NCBI GenBank assembly: GCA_017853715.1
Contig: JAFMIZ010000008.1
Coordinates: forward strand, 1-53,388
DNA length: 53,388 nt
Direction of reading: 5' to 3'
Origin: Pedosphaera sp.
Lineage (GTDB): Bacteria; Verrucomicrobiota; Verrucomicrobiia; Limisphaerales; DSYF01
In this document: piece by piece, positions 45,501-53,388 of the stretch
Layout of the letters: every line of letters begins with the position of its first letter
Numbering within the stretch: position 1 is the first letter of the stretch
Notes under the pieces: generated by a model
What the model saw: the letters and a program-made list of their open reading frames with translations, nothing else
What the model was told of the DNA's origin: nothing
Databases searched by the model: none
Position numbers and translations under genes: made by a program

Positions 45501-46000
45501 TTGCCGCGCTTTCCCAGATGCCGGAGGCGCAAACATTTCTCGGCGCCCACAAGCTGGTGCCCGCAGGCGTGTTCTACATTCCGCTTCGGCCCAAACTGGA
45601 ATCGACAGCCACTCGCGCAGAGCCGGCGGATTCTGGCGTTGCTGGCAGCGGTGCTTCGTTCCAGCATCGCGGCCGTTTCGACGCCGCCTGGCTGCAACGG
45701 TTCGATGATCGGGGCGCGCCCAAGGGTGAACAATTTCGTTACAGCTTGAAGCGGGATGGAACCTTGGCGGCGCGTGGCAATGATGCCTTGCCTGCTCCTG
45801 ATTTTCCGGAATTGGTGGAAGCGGCTGAAGCGCGACTCCGCCAGATCGGGGAGCGCATTTACAGGGGTGAGGCGGTGGTGAGTCCGTATCGGCACAAGCA
45901 ACAAACCGCATGCGATCTGTGTCCGTATCGGTCGGGCTGCCGGTTCGATCCTTGGGTTACAAGCTTCCGTTCGCTCAAGGGCAGGGAGGCGGAGGGTTGA
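42590..46000 (+). CDS. addB: ATP-dependent helicase/nuclease subunit B
   Basis: The 1136-residue partner of AddA processes double-strand DNA ends for RecA loading. The N-terminus has the P-loop G8-P-A-G-S-G-K-S15, the helicase-like middle is degenerate as in AddB, and the C-terminal RecB-type nuclease has GRIDRID and D946-Y-K948. The four [4Fe-4S] cysteines are intact: C784 (ACPFRF), C1108, C1111 and C1117, with the same 3- and 6-residue spacing as in B. subtilis. The GTG start at 42590 is supported by AGGAGA at 42575-42580; the frame is open further upstream but overlaps the preceding gene. addA follows after one base. Confidence 0.94.
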   Translation: MQARFLLGPAGSGKSFRCIEELHAELRLAADGPPLIFLAPKQATFQIERQLLGNASASLGPSLTGYTRLQILSFERLAAYVLAQSGRSLPDTLTEEGRIMVLRALLARHHAELRVFRAAARLTGFANQLSSLLRELQCGRVTTAVLQSVGARLQGEGQLPDKLHDLALLLERYDDWLASRRAEGIPLEDASRLLDLAAHVLREQTAGGVRIPIAGLWLDGFAEMTPQEVELLAALVPHCGRATLAFCLDGEPREETRWLSPWTVVGRTFLHCRAAVSKSLGAMPPVELLARDVNRSRFAAAPALSVLERAWVAGPERGQPRPQVDQPDGSAAAAAVRLVACPNAEAEATFAAREIRQHVMAGGRYRDCAILVRSLDGYHDVLRRTLRRYDIPFFLDRREPVAHHPLAELTRYALRTVAFDWRHDDWFGALKSGLAGVQDAEVDELENEALKRGWEGRVWREPFSLTGEESLAQRLETLRQRVIQPFAAFAEIISAAQFKPDGAALADAIGGLWRGLEVERTLERWNESAQQLGVGSGAHATVWGQLSDWVANLERAFAGVELPLREWLPIVEAGFGGMTVGVIPPSLDQVLLGSVDRSRNPDLRKVFVLGVNEGIFPAPPAPAVLLTDSDRLELEAHGVALGTSARSQLGHERYFGYIAFTRAREQLVVAWAEANEKGEPLNPSSFIDAVEAALPGVQRKTYLEPDWRAALHREEWMRHLAQACQREVDLGVLAHEPEAVGFRERLERSMQAVGASAIHPATADRLYGRELRTSVSALEDFAACPFRFMAARGLRIEERDEFVVDARQRGSFQHEVLQKFHERVQAGKLRWREVPPSLARQWLREIGEDCARNFEDGLLQADESRRFEASVMLDNLAQLVGTLVDWARHNAFDPAEVEVSFGLPDAKLPAWSIALPDGRTLKLRGRIDRIDMCRLEDGRALVVICDYKSSAREMDLMKVEAGLELQLLSYLAALSQMPEAQTFLGAHKLVPAGVFYIPLRPKLESTATRAEPADSGVAGSGASFQHRGRFDAAWLQRFDDRGAPKGEQFRYSLKRDGTLAARGNDALPAPDFPELVEAAEARLRQIGERIYRGEAVVSPYRHKQQTACDLCPYRSGCRFDPWVTSFRSLKGREAEG

Positions 46001-46001
46001 T

Positions 46002-49000
46002 ATGCCAATGACGCCCGCACAGCAGGAAGCGATCGCCGCGCGCGGCAATGTCATCGTGGTGGCGGGTGCCGGCACAGGTAAGACCAGCACGCTGGTGGAG
46101 CGTTGCGTGGCGTTGCTTTCCGAGGGCTGCTCAATCGAGGGCATCCTCATGGTCACGTTCACGGAAGCCGCCGCCGCGGAGATGCGACATCGCTTGCACG
46201 AACGGTTGGCTCAGCCAGCCGCCGCGGCAGATCCGGACCAGGCCATGTGGTGGCAGGAACAGGTGGCGTTGCTGGAGACGGCGCAGATCTGCACGCTGCA
46301 TAGTTTCTGCCTGCAACTCATCCGGGAGAACTTTCACCTGCTGGCCATAGATCCCGCCGTCAAGGTGCTGGACGAACAACAGGTGCGTCCGCTCATCGAA
46401 GAAGCGCTGGAGACGACGTTGCAGCCGCACTTCGAGGGCGCTGGGAGTGGATCGGTGGTGGTCCGTGACTTGATCTTGCGCTACGGGGGCGGCGATCCCA
46501 GGCGTATCAGGTCACTCATTCTGCAACTGCATCGTCATGCGCAGAGTCTTGAGTCTGCTGAGAACTGGTTCGCACGCCAGCTCGCGGCTCTCGAGGTGGC
46601 TGAGCCGGTGCAGTGGCGTGAGTGGCTGCTCATGGAGTTGCACGCTTGGGCGCGACGGTGGCTGTCAGTGGTCCAAAACGCGGCGCGTGAAGCGGGCAAC
46701 TTGAGGCCATGCGAAGAGGCGCTTGGTGATTTGTGGAGTGCTGAGTTAGCGCAGGCTGGGCCATTGCTTGAGGACATCTTGGGCTGTGATGTTGACTGGC
46801 CTGGCAGACAAAAGACGCGGCTGCGTGAACCGGTGAAGGAGATGTTTGAGGAGGCGGCGTTTCTGGCCAGCCAGTTTGCGTCGGTGGCGGGCGTCGAAGG
46901 GCTGGCGGCGGATTGGGAGAACGTTCGGCATCCGCTGCGGGCATTGCTGCACCTGACGCAGGAGTTCGCGGTGCGTTTTGCTGCCTTGAAGCGCGAAGCC
47001 GGCGGGATTGATTTTTCAGACCTTGAACAGTTCGCGCTTCGTTTGCTCTGGGACCAGCAGGGCGAGCTGTCGTCTGTCGCGCGAACCTGGCAGGCGCGGT
47101 TGGAATGCGTCTTTGTGGACGAGTGTCAGGATATCAACGCGGCACAAGATGCGATACTGCGGGCGTTGAGCCGGCAAGGAGAGCCTGCCCGCGATTCCTC
47201 CGACGGGAAGAGGCCGGTGGATGATATGCTGGCAAATCGTTTTCTGGTGGGCGATGTGAAGCAGAGCATTTACCGGTTCCGCATGGCGCGGCCGGAGTTG
47301 TTCATGGGTTATGAGTCGCGTTGGGTAGGCGGGACTGAAGGGCGTCGCGTTTTGCTGGCGGACAATTTCCGCAGTGCGCCGGAAGTGATTGGGTTTGTGA
47401 ACGCCCTGTTCGGTTCGCTCATGCTGGGTGAGGCGGGTGGCGTTGGTTATGAGTCCCTGGTGGCCGGGCGATCCGCGTCGGAGTTTGTATCGCTGGCTCA
47501 GGACGAGCGGCGGGTGGAGTTCCACCTGATCACGAAGGAGGCGGTGGAACAGGCGGCGGACGGTGAGGGCGACGAATTGCTCGCCGTGGAACGTGAGGCC
47601 CGGCTGGTGGCGTTGCGTTTGCAGGAACTCCACCGCAACGGCACACAAATCTGGGACAAGGAGCACAAGTGCCTGCGCCGGGTCGAGTGGCGCGACATGG
47701 CGGTGCTGTTGCGTTCACCAAGCGGGCGGGTCGAGGCGTTCGCGAAGGAATTTCACAAGTGCGGTGTGCCGTTGCAGGCGGCGCGCGGCGGATTCTTTGA
47801 GAGCACGGAGATCCTGGATCTGTTGAGTCTCGTGCGGCTCCTGGACAATCCTCTGCAGGACATCCCCTTGCTGGCGGTGCTGCGGTCGCCGTTGGTGGGG
47901 CTGACGCTGGATGACATCGCCGAGCTCCGGATTCGCAGCCGGCAACGGCGCCTGTGGGCCGCCTTGCACGAGCTGGGCAACAGCTCCGATGGGGCGGTCG
48001 CTGATTTGCGCGGCAGGGTGCGGAGATTTCTTGATGCGTTCGTCGTCTGGCGTGAGGTGGCGCGGCAGTCGGCGCTGTCCGGGTGCGTCGAGCGGGCGTT
48101 GAACGATACCCAGTATGAGTTGCTGATCGGTGCCGGCGAACGCGGCGCGGAAAGGGCCGCCAATGTCCGCAAGTTCGTGCGCATGGTGCGCGAATACGAT
48201 CCGTTCCAGCGGCAGGGCGTGTCCCGCTTTTTGAGGTTCGTGGATGGACTGCTGGCGGCGGAGCAGGACGTCGAGCCTGCCCCGGCTCCGTCGCAGAATG
48301 CGGTGCGGCTGATGAGCATCCACCGGAGCAAGGGATTGGAGTTCCCGGTTGTTGTGGTGGCCTGCCTCGGCACCCAATTCAACTTGGGGGATTTGCATCG
48401 TGACGTGCTGCTCGACGAGCAGTTCGGGTTGTGTGCGAAGGCGGTCGTGCCGCAAGCAGGGGAGCGACATCCCACGGTGGCGCATTGGCTGGCGTCGCGG
48501 CGGCAGCATCGTTTGGCTCTCGCCGAGGAGTTGCGGCTGCTTTATGTGGCGGCAACGCGGGCGCGGGACCATCTGATTATGGTGGGCACGGCCGCTCGCA
48601 AGGACAGCGTTTGGGAATCCCAGCCCGGGCATGTGATCGGTGCCGGGGAGATTGTGGCGGCGCGCTCGCCACTGGATTGGTTGTTGCGCTGGTTGCCGGC
48701 CGTCACTCGCGGCGAAGATTGGCGGGAAGGATGGGGCGCAAATGACCTGCTGCGCTGGAGATTGGTGCTGGATCCGAAAGAGTGGGGGGGGGCGGCGGAT
48801 CAGGAGGGCTCGGGCGCCGCTCGTGCCGTGGAACCGGCCGGGATATCTGCTGGCAGTGGGTCGGAGTGTCAGCAGATCGGGACGCGGATTCGGTGGCAGT
48901 ATCCCCACTCGGCGGCCACGCAGGAGGCGGCCAAGTCCAACGTGACGGCGTTGCGACATCGCGCGGAGCGGTGGCTGGATGAGGATGCCAGTGATTGGAC

Positions 49001-49580
49001 GGCTGGCCCGAGGGTGCGCCGCGCATCCGCCACGGTGCCCATGGGCGGCGCCGCTCAGGCTGGTACACTGCATCATCGCTTTCTTGAGGTCGTGGATGTG
49101 GCGCAAGCAGACGATGAAGCGAAACTCCGGGCGCAGTTGTCGGCTTCGGTCGCGCGGGGTGTGTTTACGCCTGATGAGGCGGCAGCCATCGATCTGGGTG
49201 CGGTTGCGCGGTTCTGGCGAAGCCAGATCGGTGTTCAAATTGCCAGGCATGCCGCCGGTTTGCGGCGCGAGGTTCCCTTCACCGCCCGGTTCTCGCTTCG
49301 CGAAGTGGCTGAAATCATCGGGCTGAAGGCCGTGGACGCGGCAACGCAAGAGTTTGTCGTGGTCCAGGGCGTGGCCGACTTGGTGGTGCTCACGGACCAA
49401 GAGGTCTGGTTGCTCGATTTCAAGACGGACGATGTGCCAGGCGGTGAACTGGACGCGCGAGCGCAGCGTTATCGCCCGCAGCTGCGGTTGTATGCCTCGG
49501 CGTTGGCGGGGATTTATCGCAAGCCGGTGAGCCGTTGCTGGCTGCACTTCTTGCGAACGGGCGAAACCGTGGAGGTTTGA
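46002..49580 (+). CDS. addA: ATP-dependent helicase/nuclease subunit A
   Basis: The 1192-residue SF1 (UvrD/Rep) helicase has motif I A21-GAGTGKT28, Ia VTFTEAAAAEM, II VDECQD, III VGDVKQSIYRFRMA, IV DNFRS, V MSIHRSKGLEFPVVVV and VI YVAATRARDHLIMVG. It ends in a RecB-type nuclease domain with LLD1139-F-K1141-TD. Length is near other AddA proteins (about 1200-1240). It is cotranscribed with addB. Together they replace RecBCD. No Chi-like site was sought. Confidence 0.95.
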   Translation: MPMTPAQQEAIAARGNVIVVAGAGTGKTSTLVERCVALLSEGCSIEGILMVTFTEAAAAEMRHRLHERLAQPAAAADPDQAMWWQEQVALLETAQICTLHSFCLQLIRENFHLLAIDPAVKVLDEQQVRPLIEEALETTLQPHFEGAGSGSVVVRDLILRYGGGDPRRIRSLILQLHRHAQSLESAENWFARQLAALEVAEPVQWREWLLMELHAWARRWLSVVQNAAREAGNLRPCEEALGDLWSAELAQAGPLLEDILGCDVDWPGRQKTRLREPVKEMFEEAAFLASQFASVAGVEGLAADWENVRHPLRALLHLTQEFAVRFAALKREAGGIDFSDLEQFALRLLWDQQGELSSVARTWQARLECVFVDECQDINAAQDAILRALSRQGEPARDSSDGKRPVDDMLANRFLVGDVKQSIYRFRMARPELFMGYESRWVGGTEGRRVLLADNFRSAPEVIGFVNALFGSLMLGEAGGVGYESLVAGRSASEFVSLAQDERRVEFHLITKEAVEQAADGEGDELLAVEREARLVALRLQELHRNGTQIWDKEHKCLRRVEWRDMAVLLRSPSGRVEAFAKEFHKCGVPLQAARGGFFESTEILDLLSLVRLLDNPLQDIPLLAVLRSPLVGLTLDDIAELRIRSRQRRLWAALHELGNSSDGAVADLRGRVRRFLDAFVVWREVARQSALSGCVERALNDTQYELLIGAGERGAERAANVRKFVRMVREYDPFQRQGVSRFLRFVDGLLAAEQDVEPAPAPSQNAVRLMSIHRSKGLEFPVVVVACLGTQFNLGDLHRDVLLDEQFGLCAKAVVPQAGERHPTVAHWLASRRQHRLALAEELRLLYVAATRARDHLIMVGTAARKDSVWESQPGHVIGAGEIVAARSPLDWLLRWLPAVTRGEDWREGWGANDLLRWRLVLDPKEWGGAADQEGSGAARAVEPAGISAGSGSECQQIGTRIRWQYPHSAATQEAAKSNVTALRHRAERWLDEDASDWTAGPRVRRASATVPMGGAAQAGTLHHRFLEVVDVAQADDEAKLRAQLSASVARGVFTPDEAAAIDLGAVARFWRSQIGVQIARHAAGLRREVPFTARFSLREVAEIIGLKAVDAATQEFVVVQGVADLVVLTDQEVWLLDFKTDDVPGGELDARAQRYRPQLRLYASALAGIYRKPVSRCWLHFLRTGETVEV

Positions 49581-49589
49581 AAGGGGTTG

Positions 49590-50435
49590 CTACAGAAGGT
49601 TTTGTTCCCGCGGCCCGCTTGATTGTGGCTCTGCTGGTGGGGCTTCAGGCCCGGCGGGTGATTCGGCTGAAACCAAAGTGACCAGGATTGGACGGACTTG
49701 CTGGCCGCGCAAGGTGTAGCCGGTCGCCACCGTGCTGCCAACAACTGCACCCTCGGCGGGTCTTTCGTCGTTGGGCAGTTGATGTTTGGTGGAATCGAAT
49801 GATTCTCCCGGCCGGGCTTCGACGGGGGTCAGTCCCACACGACGCGCACCGTCGCGGAGGGCCCCTTGGAATTGGCTGAGCTGTTCGATAAGCGCGGCCT
49901 TGCCGGAGCGGACGGCCGCTTGATGCAGCGCATAGGTGTGATCGAGCATGCGCACGACCACTTGCAGCCATTCGGCTTCGCCGCGGCGAAGCTTGTCCAC
50001 TTCGAGGCGGAGGTTCGCCTTCTCGGTGTCGTTCGCCTTTTGCATGAATTCGCCGAACGCCCGGGCCTCTGTGGCCATCTTCTCGCCGATTGCGGTGGCG
50101 GCGGTGACGGTTTTGGCCGAGTGATCCTGCACCGTCTGCCACTGGCTGGTGGCGAATTGGATCTGGGCCGCGATCCCTTCGAGATTCTTGACCTGGGCCA
50201 CCACGCTGGTGAGGGACTCCGTCTCAGCGAGCTTCAGGCGGAGGCGGTGTTCCAGAACAAATGGGAGGACGCCCAGAGCGGCCCCGAGGGCGACGCAGAC
50301 GCAGATGGCCCAAAGCGCGAATGGCTCCAGTGGCAACTTGGCCTGCCAGTGCACGAACCACGCGAGCCCCAGCAAACAGGCGTCACCTAGAAAAAATGGC
50401 CACTTTGGGACCGTGGGGCGGTTCAATTCAGTCAT
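49590..50435 (-). CDS. Membrane-anchored GrpE-like protein
   Basis: The 281-residue product has two predicted membrane helices (about 13-30 and 38-61), a long charged helical region (about 62-155) and a C-terminal block that resembles the GrpE beta-domain: EARPGESFDSTKHQ, then GAVVGSTVATGYTLRGQQVRPILVTLV, the F-D-x-x-x-H and GY-x-x-x-G-x-x-x-RP pattern. GrpE is the soluble nucleotide-exchange factor of DnaK. Here the same outline is tethered to the membrane, which would place a DnaK partner there (inference). An upstream ATG at 50495 adds 20 residues of no obvious meaning. It is convergent with addA (9-bp gap). TTGGCA-N17-CATCAT on the minus strand (50442-50470) may be its promoter. Confidence 0.7.
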   Translation of the reverse strand: MTELNRPTVPKWPFFLGDACLLGLAWFVHWQAKLPLEPFALWAICVCVALGAALGVLPFVLEHRLRLKLAETESLTSVVAQVKNLEGIAAQIQFATSQWQTVQDHSAKTVTAATAIGEKMATEARAFGEFMQKANDTEKANLRLEVDKLRRGEAEWLQVVVRMLDHTYALHQAAVRSGKAALIEQLSQFQGALRDGARRVGLTPVEARPGESFDSTKHQLPNDERPAEGAVVGSTVATGYTLRGQQVRPILVTLVSAESPAGPEAPPAEPQSSGPREQNLL

Positions 50436-50650
50436 GCGCCCATGATGTCGCAGGCGCGGGGTCTTGCCAAGATTGAGGTTTGGCGGGAGAGACACGGAAT
50501 CGGCAGACCCGGTGGCGCACTTCCTGCGTCAGCAACTTCCGGGGATGGCAATCCGGGTTTCCCTGGGATTGCAATGACGCATCTGGCTGCTTAGGCTCTT
50601 GGTCACTGGATGGCAGTGCGTCGCGCCTGTCAAGTATTAGGACATCGTTC

Positions 50651-51160
50651 ATGCTGATTAAACAGACCGCAGAGAGGGAGCCGGCGGCCTACACGTTTGT
50701 GGAGGTCATGGTGGCGGTGGCGGTCATCGGCGTGATGACCGTGTCGCTGTATGCCGGGATCTCGGCCAGCTTCGGGGTGATTCAGCGGACCCGTGAGAAC
50801 CTGCGGGCGACGCAGATCTTGATGCAACGGGTGGAGACGGTGCGGCTCTACAATTGGGACCAGCTCAATTTCAAAGGTTCGCCGGCTTGGTTTCAGACCA
50901 ACTTTACCGAGGCCTATGATCCTCTTGCGGCGACCAATGGTACTGGAGCCGGCATTGCCTATCACGGCCGCATCACGGTTGTGCCACCGCCGACGTCCGT
51001 TTTCAACGGCGTCAATGTTTCTTATCGTACCAACCTCGCGCTGGTCTCCGTCATTCTGCGGTGGACCAACACCGCCGGGGCCAACTCCATCCCACACGTG
51101 CGGACCTATGAGACGCTGGTGGCTAGGTCCGGGATGCAACGTTATGTCTTCGGCAACTGA
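50651..51160 (+). CDS. Type IV pilin/type II secretion-like pseudopilin
   Basis: The 169-residue protein has a short charged leader, then a prepilin peptidase site: cleavage predicted after A13, giving Y-T-F-V-E18 with glutamate at +5, then the hydrophobic helix VMVAVAVIGVMTVSLYAG. Ala at -1 is less common than Gly. The rest resembles a GspI/PilV-type minor pseudopilin. AGGA (50640-50643) supports the ATG at 50651. A 7-bp inverted repeat (50550-50556 with 50568-50574) lies in the leader. Its stop overlaps the next start (TGATG), so the cluster is translationally coupled. Confidence 0.88.
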   Translation: MLIKQTAEREPAAYTFVEVMVAVAVIGVMTVSLYAGISASFGVIQRTRENLRATQILMQRVETVRLYNWDQLNFKGSPAWFQTNFTEAYDPLAATNGTGAGIAYHGRITVVPPPTSVFNGVNVSYRTNLALVSVILRWTNTAGANSIPHVRTYETLVARSGMQRYVFGN

Positions 51161-51759
51161 TGAACCGCTTTAAAGCATCTATCGCGGATGGTCGCCCCCA
51201 CCGGGAAGGTGGGATGACGCTCGTTGAGGTCATGATTGCCTCCGCCATCAGCACCGTGGTCATTGCCATCGTCGCTGTGCTCTTGATCTTTGCGGTGCGG
51301 AGCTTCGCTGCGCTCGCCAATTATCAAATTCTGGATCAGGCAAGCACGATGGCTGCGGACAAGATGAGCCGTGAGATTCGGGAAGCCACCAGGGTGAAAA
51401 GTTTTCAGCCCACTGGCGCGACCAGGTGGATTCTCTTCGAGAACACCAATGCAAGCCCAAGTTACACATTACGCTACGAGTGGACGGAGGCTGCCAAGAC
51501 CCTTACCGCCCAACGGTCGGACCAAGCCGACCCGGAGGTTTTGCTGGAAGGTTGTGAACGTTGGGATTTCACTTTCCAGCAACGCACGCCACGGCGGGCA
51601 CCTGATTTCGGTTTCACCACCAACATGGTCGATAATGTGCAGGCCAAGCTGGTGACCATGACTTGGAAATGCACGCGCGCGTTGGGTGGCACCGGCTTGT
51701 TCAACACGGAATCGGTGCAGACCGCGCAGATCGTCATCCGCAACCAGAAGACCCCATGA
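51160..51759 (+). CDS. Prepilin-type pseudopilin, PilW/GspJ-like
   Basis: The 199-residue protein has a classic type III leader: REGG18 cleavage, then M-T-L-V-E23 with Glu at +5 and the helix VMIASAISTVVIAIVAVLLIFAV. The globular part contains MAADKMSREIREATRV, the usual start of PilW/GspJ-type minor pseudopilins. It overlaps its neighbours on both sides (one base upstream, ATGA downstream) and so belongs to a tight operon. Confidence 0.9.
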   Translation: MNRFKASIADGRPHREGGMTLVEVMIASAISTVVIAIVAVLLIFAVRSFAALANYQILDQASTMAADKMSREIREATRVKSFQPTGATRWILFENTNASPSYTLRYEWTEAAKTLTAQRSDQADPEVLLEGCERWDFTFQQRTPRRAPDFGFTTNMVDNVQAKLVTMTWKCTRALGGTGLFNTESVQTAQIVIRNQKTP

Positions 51760-53084
51760 GAACTCAGATTAAGATCCATCGCAGCCGGTCCGGCAGCGTC
51801 CTGATGATCGCTTTGGTGACCGGGGGTGTTTTGGGGGTTTCGATGCTGAGTTACTTCCTGCTGATGAACCACCAGAACACGATGGTGCATCGCGGCCAGG
51901 CATGGAATCACGCGCTGACTGTGGCGGAGGCGGGAGTCGAGGACGCTTTGGCGCACTTGAACATAGATTTCGGCACCAACAACCCCTTTGGCAACCCTTC
52001 GCAGGGTTGGAGTGGCCCGGTTGCCGGTCCGGCCACACTTGATGACGAACGTTCCCTGGCAGGAGGTCGTTACAGCGTCCTGATCGAGCGCGCTGCCGGG
52101 ACAGGGTTTCCGATCATCACCTCGAACGGCAAAGTCAAAGTGCCGAATAGCTCGCAGTTCGTTGAACGTCAGGTGCAGGTTCGTTGCGTTCCCAAGGCTG
52201 CCTACCAATCGGCCATGGTGGTTCGTAAGGACATCACTTTTAATGGTAACAACATCACCACTGACAGCTACGATTCAACCAGTAATTTTTACAGCACCTC
52301 GAACCGTTATGATCAATTAAAACGAAAAGCGGGAGGAGACATCGTCAGTACGGAGGGTTTCATAAACGTGGGCAATGCGGACATCAAAGGCAAACTCTAC
52401 ACAGGCCCAATCAATGCGGGCCAATACAGCGTCGGCCCCGGCGGCTCAGTCGGTGACTTGAACTGGAACGGTCCTGGGATTCAGCCTGGAGGCTGGTATT
52501 TTAATGACTTCAATGCGGACTTTACGCCAGTAGGGGTGCCTGACAGTAAGCCTGAGGCGAGTTCATGGGCGCTTTCGACAATTGCCAGCGGGTCAGGTAG
52601 CAAGCCGAAAACCAACTTTTTGCAGGGTGGCTATGCGTATCTACATGCTGGGGCACTGACGCTGACCAAGACAACTGATCGAATTGTTGTGACCGGCGAC
52701 GCCAAGCTCTATGTAACTGGAAACATCAGTATTGCCGGCCAAATTGTCGTGGAACCCGGGGCCACTTTGAAGCTGTACGCGGCTGGGGCCAGTTCCCAAT
52801 TTAAAATAGTGAATGCTGCCGGCGTGGCTTCGGCGTTTCAATATTATGGCCTTCCCTCCAATACTCAGATGACCTGGACCGGAAACAGTGAGTTTATTGG
52901 AGTGGTATATGCACCCAATGCAAATTTGAAACTTAGCGGTGGCGGTTCAGGAGGTAACGACTTTCAGGGATCTATGGTTGTTAACGCCATATCTCTCGTG
53001 GGAAATTTCAGCTTTCACTTCGACGAGGCACTGAAGAAGATTATCCCAAGCGGTTGGGTTGTCACTCGGTGGGAGGAACTGTGA
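51756..53084 (+). CDS. PilX/GspK-position protein with DUF7305-like C-terminus
   Basis: The 442-residue protein starts with a short basic leader and a hydrophobic helix (RSGSVLMIALVTGGVLGVSMLSYFLLM) without Glu at +5, as in PilX/GspK-type components. The C-terminal third is Gly/Asn-rich beta sequence ending FIGVVYAPNANLKLSGGG...FQGSMVVNAISLVGNFSFHFDEALKK, which matches the DUF7305 pattern. The ATG overlaps the previous stop (ATGA at 51756-51759). It probably caps or assembles a pseudopilus; cargo is unknown. Confidence 0.85.
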   Translation: MRTQIKIHRSRSGSVLMIALVTGGVLGVSMLSYFLLMNHQNTMVHRGQAWNHALTVAEAGVEDALAHLNIDFGTNNPFGNPSQGWSGPVAGPATLDDERSLAGGRYSVLIERAAGTGFPIITSNGKVKVPNSSQFVERQVQVRCVPKAAYQSAMVVRKDITFNGNNITTDSYDSTSNFYSTSNRYDQLKRKAGGDIVSTEGFINVGNADIKGKLYTGPINAGQYSVGPGGSVGDLNWNGPGIQPGGWYFNDFNADFTPVGVPDSKPEASSWALSTIASGSGSKPKTNFLQGGYAYLHAGALTLTKTTDRIVVTGDAKLYVTGNISIAGQIVVEPGATLKLYAAGASSQFKIVNAAGVASAFQYYGLPSNTQMTWTGNSEFIGVVYAPNANLKLSGGGSGGNDFQGSMVVNAISLVGNFSFHFDEALKKIIPSGWVVTRWEEL

Positions 53085-53097
53085 TTTTTCAAGTGAG

Positions 53098-53388
53098 ATG
53101 ATGAAGCTGTCCGGATTCAATTTGGTGTTGCTAGCTCTATTCCTGGCTTCTTTTGAATTGCGGTCAGCGTCACTTGGTGAGGCGGTCAACAGTCCCTACG
53201 CTGAGTGGAATGTTGGCACCAAATCAACCAACGACGCGGTTTGGGTGGTGACCAGTGATGAATCTCGCTTTGATGGGCTTTCGGTTGTTAACAACTCCAT
53301 CGCGAATTACGAGGAGTCGTGGTTTCAAGCTCAAGTGGTTGGTGCAACAAATGTGACCTTTTGGTGGAAGGTGTCGTCGGAAGAGTAT
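53098..53388 (+). CDS. Secreted protein, 5' part (3' end outside window)
   Basis: Ninety-seven residues are visible and the frame is open to the window end. It begins with a signal peptide (MKLSGFNLVLLALFLASFELRSASL) and reaches ESWFQAQVVGATNVTFWWKVSSEEY. The FWWKVSSE motif is a recurring element of large secreted, repeat-rich proteins in Verrucomicrobiota. Either ATG (53098 or 53101) may be used. It lies 13 bp after the DUF7305-type gene and may be part of, or a substrate of, the pseudopilin system. Confidence 0.8.
   Translation, partial: MMKLSGFNLVLLALFLASFELRSASLGEAVNSPYAEWNVGTKSTNDAVWVVTSDESRFDGLSVVNNSIANYEESWFQAQVVGATNVTFWWKVSSEEY

Overview
The window is a high-GC, gene-dense bacterial chromosome segment. 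It most likely comes from the Verrucomicrobiota, in the Pedosphaera/Limisphaerales direction. That placement is an inference. It rests on secreted S1 sulfatase and GH78 enzymes, a minor-pseudopilin cluster with a DUF7305-type protein, a truncated secreted protein carrying the WWKVSSE motif common in that group, an extended His-rich AtpB, a DUF5679 protein and frequent GTG starts. No CRISPR array, insertion sequence, prophage or rRNA operon was seen.

Layout. 1-5.6 kb: polysaccharide utilisation, with the 3' end of a DUF4861 gene, a secreted sulfatase fused to an L-rhamnose mutarotase domain, and a GH78 alpha-L-rhamnosidase. 5.7-8.8 kb: dapF-dapA-dapB-folK (diaminopimelate/lysine and folate). 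9-16.4 kb: XerC/D-like recombinase, a TlpA-type thioredoxin, a 762-residue membrane protein of unknown function with a perfect EF-hand loop, a decayed YkgJ-type Cys-cluster gene, an EF-G paralogue and tRNA-Val(CAC). 16.5-19 kb: zwf-pgl (oxidative pentose phosphate entry), preceded by a rod-like RNA-fold candidate. 19-27.6 kb: a 574-bp A/T-richer gap holding a possible small RNA, then accA and the complete F1Fo ATP synthase operon atpBEFHAGDC, closed by a good intrinsic terminator. 27.7-35.7 kb: a membrane TPR protein, UDP-glucose dehydrogenase, MutT, a tandem NDK with a DUF5679 protein, acyl-CoA ligase, RNase D and an RlmI-type methyltransferase. 35.8-42.5 kb: gmd and fcl (GDP-L-fucose), an O-antigen ligase/polymerase with C-terminal TPRs, a secreted unknown protein, a beta-CASP nuclease and a small membrane protein. 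42.6-49.6 kb: addB-addA recombination nuclease. 49.6-53.4 kb: a membrane-anchored GrpE-like protein, then three overlapping pseudopilin-type genes and a truncated secreted protein.

How the genes fit together. The first three genes look like one catabolic locus for a rhamnose-containing, probably sulfated, glycan: the rhamnosidase releases rhamnose, the sulfatase removes sulfate, and the fused mutarotase interconverts anomers. Ugd, Gmd, Fcl and the Wzy/WaaL-like protein point to synthesis of a surface polysaccharide containing uronic acid and fucose, although the genes are not in one operon. Several unrelated genes share a promoter-like pattern, TTGnnn, 16-17 bp, then an ACT-containing -10 element close to the start codon. 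An exact 10-mer, ACTCTCCGCG, occurs before zwf, accA and atpB.

The most noteworthy observations are the sulfatase-mutarotase fusion beside GH78, the unknown EF-hand/CxxC membrane protein, the membrane-anchored GrpE-like protein, the tandem NDK with a degenerate first domain, two candidate structured RNAs, and the compact ATP synthase c and delta subunits.
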